From: Bemisia tabaci
Lineage: Eukaryota; Arthropoda; Insecta; Hemiptera; Aleyrodidae
Assembly (NCBI RefSeq): GCF_918797505.1
Contig: NC_092801.1
Location: forward strand, 14,012,001 to 14,076,000
DNA length: 64,000 bases
Reading direction: 5' to 3'
Under the pieces are notes generated by a model, which made no database searches, was not told where the DNA came from, and was given only the letters and a program-made list of their open reading frames with translations. Shown piece by piece: positions 23,935-36,079 of the stretch (the stretch's first letter is position 1; each line of letters opens with the position of its first letter). Both the position numbers and the translations under genes were made by a program.

Positions 23935-24970
23935 AGGAAACTAAGAGGTAAATTTTGCAATATTTTATCCTTAAAATGCCTGTATTACGACCAAATACTT
24001 TCTTCGTGGCTATTGCATTTTTTAAAATAACTTAAGGCACTACCTATGTGGGAAAGTATATGATTTGACAAATTTTATGGTGAAGCGATATTATTCGAAA
24101 TTAATCCAAGAGAAAGACAAGCTATTTCATTGCATGCGCAGGTATTTTTTTGCAATGGCCGATACTTAATAAGGTCAGTGAGAAATTCTCTTAATAGGTA
24201 TTCATTGTCAGAACCTGCAGCCTGATTGTCGAAATTGTGTGTTTCTCGGGTAGACATAGATGACATAGGTCAAAAGGCGGTACGTGATTGGTCGGCGCTA
24301 TGTCTTGTCGCTGTTTTGTCGTGCCTCTGATGGGTGGAACCCTAGACAAGCTAAAGGCATCTCTTAAGTTTCTGCCAGTATGTTGTCCATTCCACCAGAC
24401 AAAGGCACGATAAAGCAGCGATAAGACATATTTGATCAATAACGCTCCACCTTTTAACCAATGTCATCTGTGTCTACCTTTCAAACACAAACTTTCAACA
24501 ATCAGGCTGCTGGCACCCTCAAGTTAGGAAGATCATCTTATGCGATAAGTATGCCTGTTGCCAAATTTTCAATGAGAAATTAAGTATTCAGGGGAAATGA
24601 AAATATTTCTCATTTCATTGCAATCATCGACAATTTTTCTTTTACAATGCTCCTTAGAGTATGGTGTACCTAGAGTCTGTAGGAACAAAGTTTGGATGTT
24701 TGGATGCTCTAAAGAATAATAATCCCAAAAGTCATGAAAATACCTAGCTGGTTTAAAGTCATGCCACACCAAATAGACTCATTTTGGTAAAATTTGTGCT
24801 CTACTACTTCATTCACTGGTTGTTTCATGAATAATTCATCATTCCATATAGAGTACCTATGATTTATAAGGCAACGCTCTCATGAATTTCCATTATCATC
24901 TGATAGGTTGCTGAGTGATGAAATTCAGTATCGAAAAACTTGCTGCTAGCATTAATACAAACATAGGTGC
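23935..24970 (+). repeat. Dispersed repeat R1, copy B (partner at 9250-10085)
   Basis: Same order of landmarks as copy A. It is longer because a MITE interrupts it at 24216-24513. The flanking text 'cttaataggtatt' and 'ggcacccttc/tggcaccctc' matches across the insertion. No coding capacity. Confidence 0.8.
24216..24513. mobile_element. About 295 bp MITE inserted in repeat R1
   Basis: Inverted ends 'gcagcctgattgtcgaaa' and 'ttcaacaatcaggctgc' continue as about 60 bp of imperfect inverted repeat ('ggtagacatagatgacatag' with 'atgtcatctgtgtctacc'). Comparison with R1 copy A defines the insertion. No obvious target duplication beyond 1-2 bp. Confidence 0.78.
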
Positions 24971-24974
24971 GCTT

Positions 24975-25389
24975 AAGAGGGATGATGTGCGTAGTTGAAA
25001 CAAATGAGCAAAATTATTTTATCACTTGGAATAAGCTTACAGTGTAATGCCTATGACAATAAGTTATACTCTTTTTCCATTAATTTTCTCACGCAGGTAA
25101 ATGACAACTCGATAGCTATTTAACCCCTCCCCCTCCCCTGTCACCCTTTTCCTGTGAGCCTTTCCAATAGGTACTGATACATTTGACTACCTTAGGTAGC
25201 CCCACTACTTTCAACTACCTATTTCCAGACTGATCACAAAGTCAGTGGGTGCTATTAAAATTTCCGCTGAATGTGTTAGTGCTTTAGCAGATGTTGTTTA
25301 CTTTCCATTCATTCAGGATTTTCAAATAGCCAATAGTACCTACTTAATATTTTATGGCCACACCTTTCTCCATTCAAAAACGAGCTGAT
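24975..25389. other. No feature seen
   Basis: AT-rich spacer between repeat R1 and the 25.4 kb foldback. Confidence 0.4.
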
Positions 25390-26131
25390 ATAAACTACAA
25401 AAACCCTCAAAAACATTTTCAGGCAAAAAATCCGGTCGAGGAAATTGACGTGTTACATCTTATTAACCAAAAAAATTCCCTTTCACCCCTCCAAGAAGGT
25501 TGATAAAACTAAGTAAGTAACTATGAGATGGCAAAAAGCTCTCTTAAATTCTCAGGGTCCATCAAGGCCTCATATGTCCAAAAACTTACTCTATATGGTT
25601 TAAAAAAAAGAAACAAAAAATAATCCCTTAACAATAAGAAAATTTAAAAAAAAAACAAAAACAAAAACCGATTATGTGGTTCACAGATATGTACATAAAT
25701 CCTTCGAATGAACTTGAAATCACAAAATCGGTCGAGAAAATTTAAATGAATTTTCTCCTTCAATTATGAGTTCCGCAACAAGCACGACTCGCTTGAAGCT
25801 TTCCATACACGAGCCGCAAGAAACTAATTTCTTCTTTCTTACCTACTGATTGTGAGGAGAGCGGGAGCATTTACTTTTTCCTTCATTTATACAGGATGCA
25901 ACAAGCATGACTCTTGCGTTTGCAGAAACCCTTTCATTAAGGAGATCGCGAGAGCCTTTACCGCGTTCATTTCCAAAAGGGATTACTCCAGAATTTCATG
26001 CATTTTAATAATTTAAACGATTCATCTGTTCTTCTCTTCTCTCCTTCTGTCCATTGACAGAGATACACAATTTTTCCGACTCACTGACGCGACCGGCTCG
26101 ATGCGTAAACAAGTGTGGATTACCTCTAAGG

Positions 26132-26191
<60 letters not shown>

Positions 26192-27210
26192 GAATAACAC
26201 TTACATCACAGCATGGGTGTGAGTTTTCTTATGTCGAAACTTAATTCAATTTTTTTAAGTAACTCCTCTTGTCAAATGGGACCCATTTCGTGAAAATGAA
26301 AAAAAGGAAAAGTAAACGAAAACTTTTAGCCTTCTCTCCATCCAAATCATATGGTAAGCTTACAGTAAAAGCAACCATGATTTAGATGCAGCGAAGTTAA
26401 TCGAAAGAGTCTGAAATGTACCTATGTGGTAAAATGGGTCCACTGGTAAAACTGAAACTGGCGTCAGGGATAAAAAGGCACCGTTTCACTGAGAGCATCG
26501 AGCCGGTCGCGTCAGTGAGTCGGAAAAATTGTGTATCTCTGTCAATGGACAGAAGGAGAGAAGAGAAGAACAGATGAATCGTTTAAATTATTAAAATGCA
26601 TGAAATTCTGGAGTAATCCCTTTTGGAAATGAACGCGGTAAAGGCTCTCGCGATCTCCTTAATGAAAGGGTTTCTGCAAACGCAAGAGTCATGCTTGTTG
26701 CATCCTGTATAAATGAAGGAAAAAGTAAATGCTCCCGCTCTCCTCACAATCAGTAGGTAAGAAAGAAGAAATTAGTTTCTTGCGGCTCGTGTATGGAAAG
26801 CTTCAAGCGAGTCGTGCTTGTTGCGGAACTCATAATTGAAGGAGAAAATTCATTTAAATTTTCTCGACCGATTTTGTGATTTCAAGTTCATTCGAAGGAT
26901 TTATGTACATATCTGTGAACCACATAATCGGTTTTTGTTTTTGTTTTTTTTTTAAATTTTCTTATTGTTAAGGGATTATTTTTTGTTTCTTTTTTTTAAA
27001 CCATATAGAGTAAGTTTTTGGACATATGAGGCCTTGATGGACCCTGAGAATTTAAGAGAGCTTTTTGCCATCTCATAGTTACTTACTTAGTTTTATCAAC
27101 CTTCTTGGAGGGGTGAAAGGGAATTTTTTTGGTTAATAAGATGTAACACGTCAATTTCCTCGACCGGATTTTTTGCCTGAAAATGTTTTTGAGGGTTTTT
27201 GTAGTTTATA
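25390..27210. mobile_element. 1.82 kb near-perfect foldback element
   Basis: The arms 25390-26104 and 26496-27210 (about 715 bp each) are almost exact reverse complements, from 'tataaactacaaaaaccct' outside to 'gaccggctcgatgc' inside. The loop (about 390 bp) contains a 54-nt A run (26135-26188). The near identity of the arms means recent formation or ongoing conversion. No open frame of note, so it is non-autonomous. Confidence 0.9.
26135..26188. repeat. Poly(A) run in foldback loop
   Basis: 54 consecutive A residues. This could be the tail of a retroposed sequence or a slippage product. Confidence 0.9.
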
Positions 27211-27212
27211 CG

Positions 27213-28080
27213 TAATATAGCGGCATCCTCTTACCGTCAAGTGGTAGCTCTGCGGTAGCGCGCTCGCTCAGTGACCCGGCCGCGCGGCGGGCCTCGGTTC
27301 GTTTCCCGGGCGGCGCGCCAAATTTTTACGACCGAATTTTAAATTCTCACACATTTTCACATCGATTCCCATTTGATACGTTAGATCTTAAAACATCAAT
27401 TAATTTACAACCATCAACGATCAAAAACTTCTTCAATTTTAGTAGTATAGATTTTTTTGGGGAGGGGGGAGGGGTCACGCGCGCGATATTCTCGCCAATC
27501 ACTGTACTTTCACATTAGCAGACGACCCGCTCCGCCCCCTCACATCGACATATTTCTCCCGAATGAGTCATGAGTCATGTCGCCCGGTCGTATGAGTCAT
27601 GATTTTTCCCATCATTATCCAGAAAATGATAATGAAAAATTGTAGCGTTTTTAATTTGAATGTTCGTAGTAATTATTTTCATTATCATTTTCTGGATAAT
27701 GATGGGAAAAATCATGACGCATACGGGTGATCGGGAGAAATATGTTGATGTGAGGGGGCGGAGCGGGTCGTCTGCTAATGTGAAAGTACAGTGACTGGCG
27801 AGAATATCGCGCGCGTGACCCCTCCCCCCCTCCCAAAAAAAATCTATACTTCAAATTGAAGAAGTTATTGATCGTTGATGGTTGTAAATTAATTGATGTT
27901 TTAAGATCTAATGTATCAAATGGGAATCGATATGAGAATGTGTGAGAATATAAAATTCGGTCGTAAAATTTTGGCGCGGCGCTCGGGAATCGAACCCGGG
28001 CCCGCCGGATCGCTGGGCGAGCGCGCTACCGCAGAGCCACCACTTGACAGTAAAGGAATGCTGCTATACTGCGTATATAG
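27213..28080. mobile_element. Foldback element with tRNA-like sequence at both ends
   Basis: The arms are about 27213-27640 and about 27655-28080, imperfect reverse complements, centred on 'ccagaaaatgataatgaaaa' versus 'ttttcattatcattttctgg'. Each outer end carries a tRNA-like unit pointing inward. The left unit has 'ggctctgcggtag'-like box A and 'ggttcgtttcccg' box B at 27241-27310. The right unit, on the minus strand, has the cleaner 'gggttcgattcccg' box B at about 27990. Polymerase III transcription from both ends would converge. It abuts the previous foldback within a few bases. Confidence 0.8.
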
Positions 28081-28084
28081 ACTC

Positions 28085-28654
28085 AAGCGCTCAAAGCAAA
28101 ACTTTCCGGAATTTTTTTGGGGTGTTTCTGGAGGGCATTGGAAAAAACAAAAAAAAAATGGGTCAAATAAATTCATCCAAAGAGTTCGTACGAATTTTTT
28201 CAGCCCGATCGGAGGCGGCAGCTTGGGAAGTTCCCCTTGTTAGGGGGATTAAAATACAAGAGGAGAAAGGTAAGGCCTTGTTGCTCCACGGGACGTTTTC
28301 ATAGGATTTGTCCCAAGTTCGAATCGCAGGAATGAAACTTCTGGGATTTTTCCCAGTTACCGTCTCCACGAGACGGGTCTCATACAGTCCTGCGACTAGT
28401 TTGCACGAGAAGATAAATTAGATAAAGTCGAGTATTTAACCGGGATTAAAATACTAATTGCACTCAATTGACAATTATACACATTATTTTAACGAAACGA
28501 ACATTAACAATGGAGTAATGAATAAAATATCGCACAATTCGTTTCACTTCTTCCTCTCCTCTCAGTGGGTCCTAGAAGTACAAGTACCATACTTGGTACT
28601 GGGAAAAATATTGATTAACTCAATATTTTTCTCAACTTCGTTAGTGGAATTTAA
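28085..28654. other. No gene; adjoining assembly gap
   Basis: Short match to the 20685-20745 repeat at the start, otherwise unrecognised. Open frames here read into N and mean nothing. Confidence 0.4.
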
Positions 28655-29154
28655 NNNNNNNNNNNNNNNNNNNNNNNNNNNNNNNNNNNNNNNNNNNNNN
28701 NNNNNNNNNNNNNNNNNNNNNNNNNNNNNNNNNNNNNNNNNNNNNNNNNNNNNNNNNNNNNNNNNNNNNNNNNNNNNNNNNNNNNNNNNNNNNNNNNNNN
28801 NNNNNNNNNNNNNNNNNNNNNNNNNNNNNNNNNNNNNNNNNNNNNNNNNNNNNNNNNNNNNNNNNNNNNNNNNNNNNNNNNNNNNNNNNNNNNNNNNNNN
28901 NNNNNNNNNNNNNNNNNNNNNNNNNNNNNNNNNNNNNNNNNNNNNNNNNNNNNNNNNNNNNNNNNNNNNNNNNNNNNNNNNNNNNNNNNNNNNNNNNNNN
29001 NNNNNNNNNNNNNNNNNNNNNNNNNNNNNNNNNNNNNNNNNNNNNNNNNNNNNNNNNNNNNNNNNNNNNNNNNNNNNNNNNNNNNNNNNNNNNNNNNNNN
29101 NNNNNNNNNNNNNNNNNNNNNNNNNNNNNNNNNNNNNNNNNNNNNNNNNNNNNN
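28655..29154. other. Assembly gap (500 N)
   Basis: Exactly 500 N, a scaffold placeholder whose true length is probably unknown. Confidence 0.99.
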
Positions 29155-29775
29155 ATTCTCTCCTGTTCTGGAGGCCCTGTTGGAACCGCTGCGCTCTAGT
29201 CCTATAAACACTTAAATTTATCTCGTAGTCATGAGGTTTAGAGGCATCGCTGAAAAGTTTATTTTTTCTCACTGTTGAGGCTTCGAGAATCTTAAACACT
29301 GCTTCCTCGTCTTACTCCTCGAGTATGGAGCTCCCTGATCACTCCCATGCTCTTTGCCTCCTAACCCAATCTTAAGGTCTCATCCCCCGTCACCTTTTTC
29401 TTCTTGATACCCAAGTTTGAGTCCTTGAGAAGCCCTCAGTGATATCCAAAATTTGATACCTATCATACCTAGGAACTCTGTCTGGTTTAGCTATTGTAAC
29501 GTAATTTAAAATAATTAGACACCTCTCCATCCTTTTCCTTTTTGCCTATTTCCTTCCCCACCCCCTTTTCCTTTCTTCAGGTCTCTCCAGTTTTGGAGGC
29601 TCCTACCGGTGCCCTGCTTGGGCCCCCAAGAATGGGCCATTCGTCGGAATTTATGAAGTGCTGAAGCTACCCAGTATCCTTAAAGGCTTGCACGCACCGT
29701 ACACGCTGCTTCCTCTTTTTATCTCTCGTGTATGGGGCTCCATGAGCACTTCTTTTCTCTTCATAATTATTGATT
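29155..29775. repeat. Degenerate tandem duplication, period about 425 bp
   Basis: The segments from about 29156 and about 29580 share the order 'tctcc(t/a)g', 'tggaggc', 'gaggct', 'cactgcttcctc/cgctgcttcctc' and 'tcgtgtatggggctcc' (or 'tcgagtatggagctcc'). The copies are heavily diverged. The repeat may continue into the gap. Confidence 0.5.
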
Positions 29776-30179
29776 AAAAAATAATCGAGCTACAAGCCAA
29801 AATAAATAATGTAATAAAATTTTTCAAACTACATGTAAATGAGAAAAAATAAAACTTACAAAAAACAGAGCAGAAGTTTCGACCTGCAAACTGCGGTCCT
29901 CTTCAGTGCAATGCAAAAAACAATCGGAAACATTTTACAAACAAATCTTTTGTGACTCCGTTTTACCCTGTAAAAACGGTCCCATGGGTTCCATTAGGAA
30001 TTTCATGGGGACCAATGGGAACGAATGGGAACCCATAGGATGGGGAAATAAACCTGTTGGTACCCATGGGAGACCATCGGGAACCTATGGGACAGGCAGA
30101 GAGGACTCTTGGGACCCGTGGGGCGGCCAGAGAGACCTAATGGGACCCTTTGGACAGCCGGAGTGACCTAAGGGAACTC

Positions 30180-31430
30180 AGTTTTTTGTTTCTTTGAGAG
30201 CCAAGTCGCAACGTGGTGAATTCTTGCCGTCTCAAAAATTTCCCTTTAAATGACAGCTGCAGGTATTCTCGGTCTTGAACTGGAGTCCGTAGGAGGCCCG
30301 CCAAGTCTACAACGGCAAATTTTTCGAGTCGAACAATTTGAAAACTGTTACCTGCGTCCAAAAACGATAAGTACCTGGCGGATCAGTCTGTTTTCTTGTC
30401 GTTAAAGGACATTAAATTGTATCTTAATTGGAAAGTGGCAACTTCCTGACTTGCCCTTGCTAGTAGACAAATCATGCATATATTTTCCTTTAAACTGTAC
30501 GATTTTTAATTTGGAAGTTAACGGGAGCTCACTTTTCTGTGCTAAAGCATGGAAATATTCGTTACTGCATGTACCTTTTTCTCAGGAACCATTAAAGATA
30601 TTTGGACGATTTTTGTTTAGTTGTGTGATTAATGGCCGCCTATATAAACAACCTGTTTTTGAACATTTTGAAAGTCGAATATTGATCGTTTCTTGAAATT
30701 TGTTTAAGAATTATGGAACTTTCTTCAACTTCGGTAACCTCTAAAAATTTTAATCGTCCAAAATTTAAAAAAAAAACGCTTCAGCTTGCTTCCATAACGG
30801 AAAATCAGTAATGTAACGGGGAAAAATTGAAAATATCTTCATCAGATTCAGAGAAAAATGTACACGAGTGTCACAGAAGAAATCTTTTCAGGAGCACAAT
30901 TTGAAAATCCTCAGGCAGTAAAAAAGAGGGTTGGTGCCTTTGACTACGATTACTAAAATATCCGTGACAGCGTTTTAATTGTCCGAGGAAATACGACGCA
31001 ATGAAAAATGGGTAAAAATAATCAGGTATTGTTGGTTGTGCCACGCCACACTATAAGTACTCCAGTTCAGTCTGAAAAGTTTTAGTATCGGAGGAAATTC
31101 GCTGACCGCAATTCATTGGAATACGTCACTATCGGCGAGCAAGAAATAATCTTCTGCTTTAATTATTAATTACGATGGTATCTAAAATGGGATTTTCGAG
31201 ATTCAGACGCTTTTAGAAAGACATTACGAACTAACACAAACAAGTAGGAATTTCACTGTATTAAATATCCACGTCCTGAAGAAGGGAATGAAGTCGCCAT
31301 TATTTATTTATTTTTTTTAAATTAATTCCTAACACTGGTTTTTTCACTAAGACCCAATACAATCTAGGAATAACATTCAATTAAATGCTCCAAAAGGGGT
31401 CTCATCAAACCTGCTAGCAAGTAACCGTGA
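30180..31430. other. Interior of the element; no gene seen
   Basis: AT-rich, with only short unsupported frames. Confidence 0.4.
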
Positions 31431-31433
31431 AAC

Positions 31434-31668
31434 ATACCCAGTTAGCACAAAATATTTTGAAAATATTATCACGTTTATCAAAATATTTTCATGACAATAT
31501 TGTAATTAAAATATTTTCAAAATATTTTTAAAACTTTTTAGGGAATATTTTTAAAATGTTTACAAAAAGTATTTTTAAAATAAGTCAAAAATATTGCAGG
31601 TAAACATTTTAAAAATATTCCTTAAAAAGTTTTGAAAATATTTTAAAAATAGTTTTAAGTTCTCAAGT
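31434..31668. repeat. AT-rich inverted repeat built from 'aaaatatttt'
   Basis: 'ttttagggaatatttttaa' with 'gtttac' pairs with 'gtaaac' and 'ttaaaaatattccttaaaa'. It is surrounded by many 'aaaatatttt' words. Confidence 0.65.
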
Positions 31669-31892
31669 TAGTATGTGGTGTAAAATACACCGGTGTAAAT
31701 TTAGTGTAAGTACCTAGTGCGTGATATCGAAAAAAAAAAATAACACGAAAAAAAAAATAATAATAGGAAAAAGAAAGAAGCCTGAGAAAACACGGCGTTA
31801 TAATCAAAGCTATGATGAAAGTTGAGCCGCGCACTGACGCAATGCATGCTATAACAGCCTTGACAGGCATGATTTTAACCCGAAACACCATC

Positions 31893-31968
31893 AGGTCCCT
31901 GTGGCTAAGTGGCAGAGTGCGAGGCTATGACAAACGCGGTTCGGGTTCAAGTCCACACGAGGGCGTCC
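31893..31968 (+). repeat. tRNA-like sequence (Pol III box A and box B)
   Basis: 'tggctaagtggcagagtg' resembles box A, and 'ggttcaagtcc' fits the box B consensus at tRNA-like spacing. The acceptor and T stems pair poorly, so a functional tRNA is unlikely. I infer a tRNA pseudogene or SINE head. Confidence 0.5.
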
Positions 31969-32158
31969 GGGTATTTTACCTTTTGGGAATTAGCCATGGT
32001 TCCAATGGGAATAGATCCAAACCCGCAGGTTCTTGATTGACTAATCCCATTGGAACCCATTGGAACCATGGTCAATTCCCAACGGGTCCTCGTGGGAATT
32101 TGCTACGGGTTCCCATTGAGATTTCCTACGGGTTCCAATGGGACCGTTTTCACAGGGT

Positions 32159-32256
32159 AGAATAAAATAAAATTAAAGTTAATGAAGAAAGATGAGTGAT
32201 AATGGTGATAACTTGTTATCACTCATTTTTCTTCATTAATTTTATTTTATTCTAAG
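32159..32256. repeat. Near-perfect palindrome
   Basis: 'agaataaaataaaattaa' and 'ttaattttattttattct', with 'gatgagtgataa' and 'ttatcactcattt', form a hairpin of about 98 bp centred near 32210. It adjoins the tip of the preceding element. Confidence 0.8.
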
Positions 32257-32259
32257 ATG

Positions 32260-33500
32260 TAGTTGCAAAAAATTGGGTAATTTCACTTAGTTTGGTAAAA
32301 GTGTTTTTTTAAGGGGGAGGGGGAGGGGGTAAATGTTTCCATTTGTTTTTTGTAATGCGCTGAAGAATACCGTAGTTTGTAGGTCGAAACGTTTGCTTTG
32401 TTTTTTGAAAGTATTATTTTTTTCTCATCTACAAGTACCTACTTTGAAAAATTTTATTATATTATTTGTTTTCGCTTGTAGCTCGATTTTTTTATCAATA
32501 ATTATGTTCCATACAGCTTAGCCAGCCTTTGGTAATAAAATCTATTCTTTTCTTGGTACTTTCAGTATGCAGCCAACTTCTCCCCTTTATTTCCAATTGA
32601 TTTCTAAATGAAAAGATTGCGGTGTTGTTAAACTACAGATTGTACCTAATGTAACTCTGCTTTTTTTACAGGACTCATGTCTTAATTCCCCCCCCCCCCC
32701 TCCTTCGTGAATCACCAGACAGGACCTTCCGGAACGTCGTAGACGCAATTACGTATTTATGGACGGCACAATAACAACAAGGTAATGCGATGCAGAAATC
32801 TTTAACTTACTTTCTTTGTACTGGAGAACATTCGCGTGTTTTTCATGTACCACGACACATCGAAAACATACATCGTTCCTGCGGAAAAAAAACAGGTACA
32901 CACGGAGTGAATTTCTTCTCTGGATCAGAGTTTAAACATTAAAAATAGATTTTCAATGATTCTTTCCATAAAAGAGTTTAGATTAATTACAATTAATCTG
33001 TTTTTCTGAGGTAGAATAGGTATTCGCGATGAGATATGAAACTTTCCATGCTTGCTGATTCAATGCCCATATTTCTATGGATTAAATATTTCATTTTTAC
33101 CCCAAACATCATCCTTATCCCTCGCATCGAATCTCAACACCAATAATTTCAAATTCCGGTCTCCGAAAATGACATAAGGTGCGTGATTTGGCGAGCCCTG
33201 TTCAGTGCACAAAGGGACACCAGGTAACTAAAAATAATAATTTTTCATCGATGGATACGTAAGAAAAGAACAGACAAGCACGAAAAGTTCCTCGTCTCTT
33301 CGCAAAAATCCTAATCTCGGAAGAACGGATTATTGGGTCAGTTGCGCTAATCACTGAATCGTGTTTTGATGATGTCAAATTATATTTGTAGATCAGAGGA
33401 AATACTAAGATCCGTCCAAAACTCAGAACATCAAGTTCCCACGACCCATATCAACGAGGGAATCGCCCTTCCAACAAACACGGTCTATAACGTCATCCAC
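32260..33500. other. No feature recognised
   Basis: AT-rich DNA with C-runs near 32690. No supported gene. Confidence 0.4.
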
Positions 33501-33502
33501 CG

Positions 33503-36075
33503 AAAGAGCCTCCCTAAAAATGGCCCCTTTTCGGGAACCCGGGGATTTCATTCGTATGTGGCTTAAATGAAACCTTATAATGAGACAAGCCTCCAGTAAA
33601 AATTTTAGCTTGAGTATATGTCTTGTTTCCGAGATACAGCGTTGCAAAGTTGGCATATTTGAGCTTTAAAATTCTCATATTTTTATGGATTTTCTTCCAA
33701 AAACCGACTTCAAAAATGACTTTACAATACTTACACGAGGTGCACACGATTAATTACAATATAAAAAGTCTCCAGTAAGAATTTTGACTCATGCGTAAGC
33801 CTTGTTTTGGCAGTACAACGTTGCTAAGTTTACATTTTTCAGCTTTAAAAAGCTCATTTTTTAAAGTTTCTCATTCACAAACCGCTATTACTGAAGATCG
33901 AACTGTATTTTGGGGCATAGAATCAACAATTAGTGATACTCGTAGATGCATAGTATAATTTATAAAAGGATACGATAATACAGTGTTGCAAAGTTTTCAA
34001 CTTGTATCTGGGAAAATGTCTATTTTGTGTTATTTTATTGAAGACAAGATTGAACAATCGTTGATAAGTGATATTGTGAAACAAAGAAATGTGGAGGACT
34101 TTTGTCAATCCTAGGTGAAAATTGGAATTAAAATGGCACTGTTGCCAATTTTATTTAAGTTTCTCTTAACATTCCATTATAAAATAAGTTTAAAATAAGG
34201 ATACTTCCAATAATTGTCTGATTTTAAAACGTAATCCAAGTGAATTTATGGCATACAATGAATGGCTCAGCATCAGTGTTGCTTTCAAAATCTAAAAAAT
34301 TCTACCTTGCCTTGGTTGTCAATTTTACTTTTTTTTAGGCAGAATGCAAAAACGAACATAAACTATGGAAACGCTCCAGTTTTTTGAGTACAAATAAATC
34401 TTGATACAGACAATACATTCATTGTTCCTTAAAGAATAGAATATCTTCGACTTAAGAATTACAAATGATGAGAAAATTAAATAAAAAAAATAAATTAAAT
34501 AAATAAATCTATAGAAAAAGAAATTAAAAGAATAAAATACTTAAAATTATTAAAATATTGATTGCATGGATTTGTCAAAAATTATTATTTCGGCATAGCT
34601 ACTAACTATTTTTTCATTAATAAGTTGTTAAAGTTCCATTTTTGTTGAGGGTTGTCCCCATAGTATTAAGACCTCTGTGTCACAGTGACAGCATTCCGAA
34701 GAGAATAGGACCAGGCTATTGTCATGTTTCATACTTGTATTTCAAAATGGATTTAAGCATTCACATTATGATCTCGGCACTGGATGTAAATTCTTGGTAG
34801 CATTCGCTGACCCCTCCATTCTGATAAAAAATACATCCATCTCCCAGTGAAATATATCTGGAAAAAAGTTGCATTTTCTCAATACGCAACGGTGCAGTGT
34901 CTTGGCAGTGCCAATCATAACAAGCTCGTATATGTATAGAGCATGTTGAAAACATATCTTTGATCCAGATGCCTCAAAATAATTGAGATACTTGGTAAAA
35001 GTAAAAAATCGGCAACATGTTGAGGTACTTGCTATATATTTGAAGGCAAGACTATACTCACGTATCAATCGAAAAAAATATTTTCACGGATATTCATAAA
35101 TAAATATAAAAAAATCACAAAAGACTAAACAAATTACCAAAAAAAATTAAACAAAATAAAAAAAAGTAAAAAAATTAAATTAGAAGCATCTTTATTTTAA
35201 AATCATTTTATTATTTTTTGTTTGAAAAGAATTATGAATAAACTTGGCAGCAGTATTTTTTCCAAAACCAATCGTTACCTGGGACTGACATCAGCCCTTG
35301 ATATTTTGCCTTGATACGAGTTAAGATACCCATTGAAGTCGTGTTCAACAAGAAAAAATCATAATCCATACAGAGTTCAAAGTTTTAAGCATGGCAACGC
35401 TGTATCACCACCGGTCAAAGAATTCTTCTTCAAATACAAACATTCATCTACAGATGACATAAATGGTTGATTTCCTGCCTCAAATCGTGATTAAATTCTA
35501 CGAAAGTAGCTTCTTAAACACAGAACTCAAAAATATAGACATTTTTAAAGCTCAAATATATAAACTTTGCAACCCTGTATCATTAAAACTATACTTGCAT
35601 TTTGAGTTAAATTTTAACAAAAGCCTTAATCTATCATAAAATTGCATCTAAACCCCAAAAGCATATCTTTTAGCGGTCACTAAGTTCGTTTTTAAGTTAA
35701 GAAACTTGATAAAATGAACATTTTTTATAGGTTTTTATGTCAACTTTGCAACGTTGTTTTAACAGAATTAGTAGTATTAATGTTTCAATTGAAATATGCA
35801 TTCGATAATAATACTAACATTTGATAAAATGTCACAAAATATCATAAAACATCCAATTGAATCGTTCTGAGAAAATAAGATACCTGAGAATATGAGAATT
35901 TTAAAGCTCAAATATGCCAACTTTGCAACGCTGTATCTCGGAAACTAGACGTATACTCAAGCTAAAATTTTTACTGGAGGCTTACCTCATCATAAGGTTT
36001 CATTTAAGCCACAAACAAACGAAATCCCCGGGTTCCCGAAAAGGGGCCAAAAAAGGCCCTTTTTTAGGGAGGCTC
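33503..36075. mobile_element. 2.57 kb foldback element with tandem about 175 bp units in both arms
   Basis: The outer arms pair ('agcctccctaaaaa', 'cgggaacccggggatttc', 'gagatacagcgttgcaaagt' on the left; inverse at 35920-36075). Inside, a unit carrying 'acagcgttgcaaagtt' or a variant recurs about every 155-180 bp on the left (about 33642, 33817, 33981, 34135) and, inverted, on the right (about 35392, 35565, 35747, 35925). The central 34.3-35.3 kb is unique and AT-rich, with no coding sequence I can support. The layout resembles Drosophila FB/Galileo-type foldbacks. Confidence 0.75.
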
Positions 36076-36079
36076 TTTA

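Larger units (their letters stand above)
29964..32158. mobile_element. About 2.2 kb element with 'ggttcccatt' repeat-rich inverted ends
   Basis: The left tip 'accctgtaaaaacggtccca' is mirrored by 'tgggaccgttttcacagggt' near 32158. Both ends are followed inward by multiple short units of the type 'gggttcc(c/a)attgg' (29985-30110 and 31995-32140). The interior has no recognisable protein but contains an AT-rich inverted repeat and a tRNA-like sequence. The superfamily is unclear. Confidence 0.65.

Noticed and set aside
28458..29299. Long open frames across 28.5-29.3 kb
   Set aside because: They run through the 500-N gap, so their length is meaningless.
31893..31968. Functional tRNA gene
   Set aside because: Box A and B are present, but the acceptor and T stems pair poorly and the anticodon arm is not credible.
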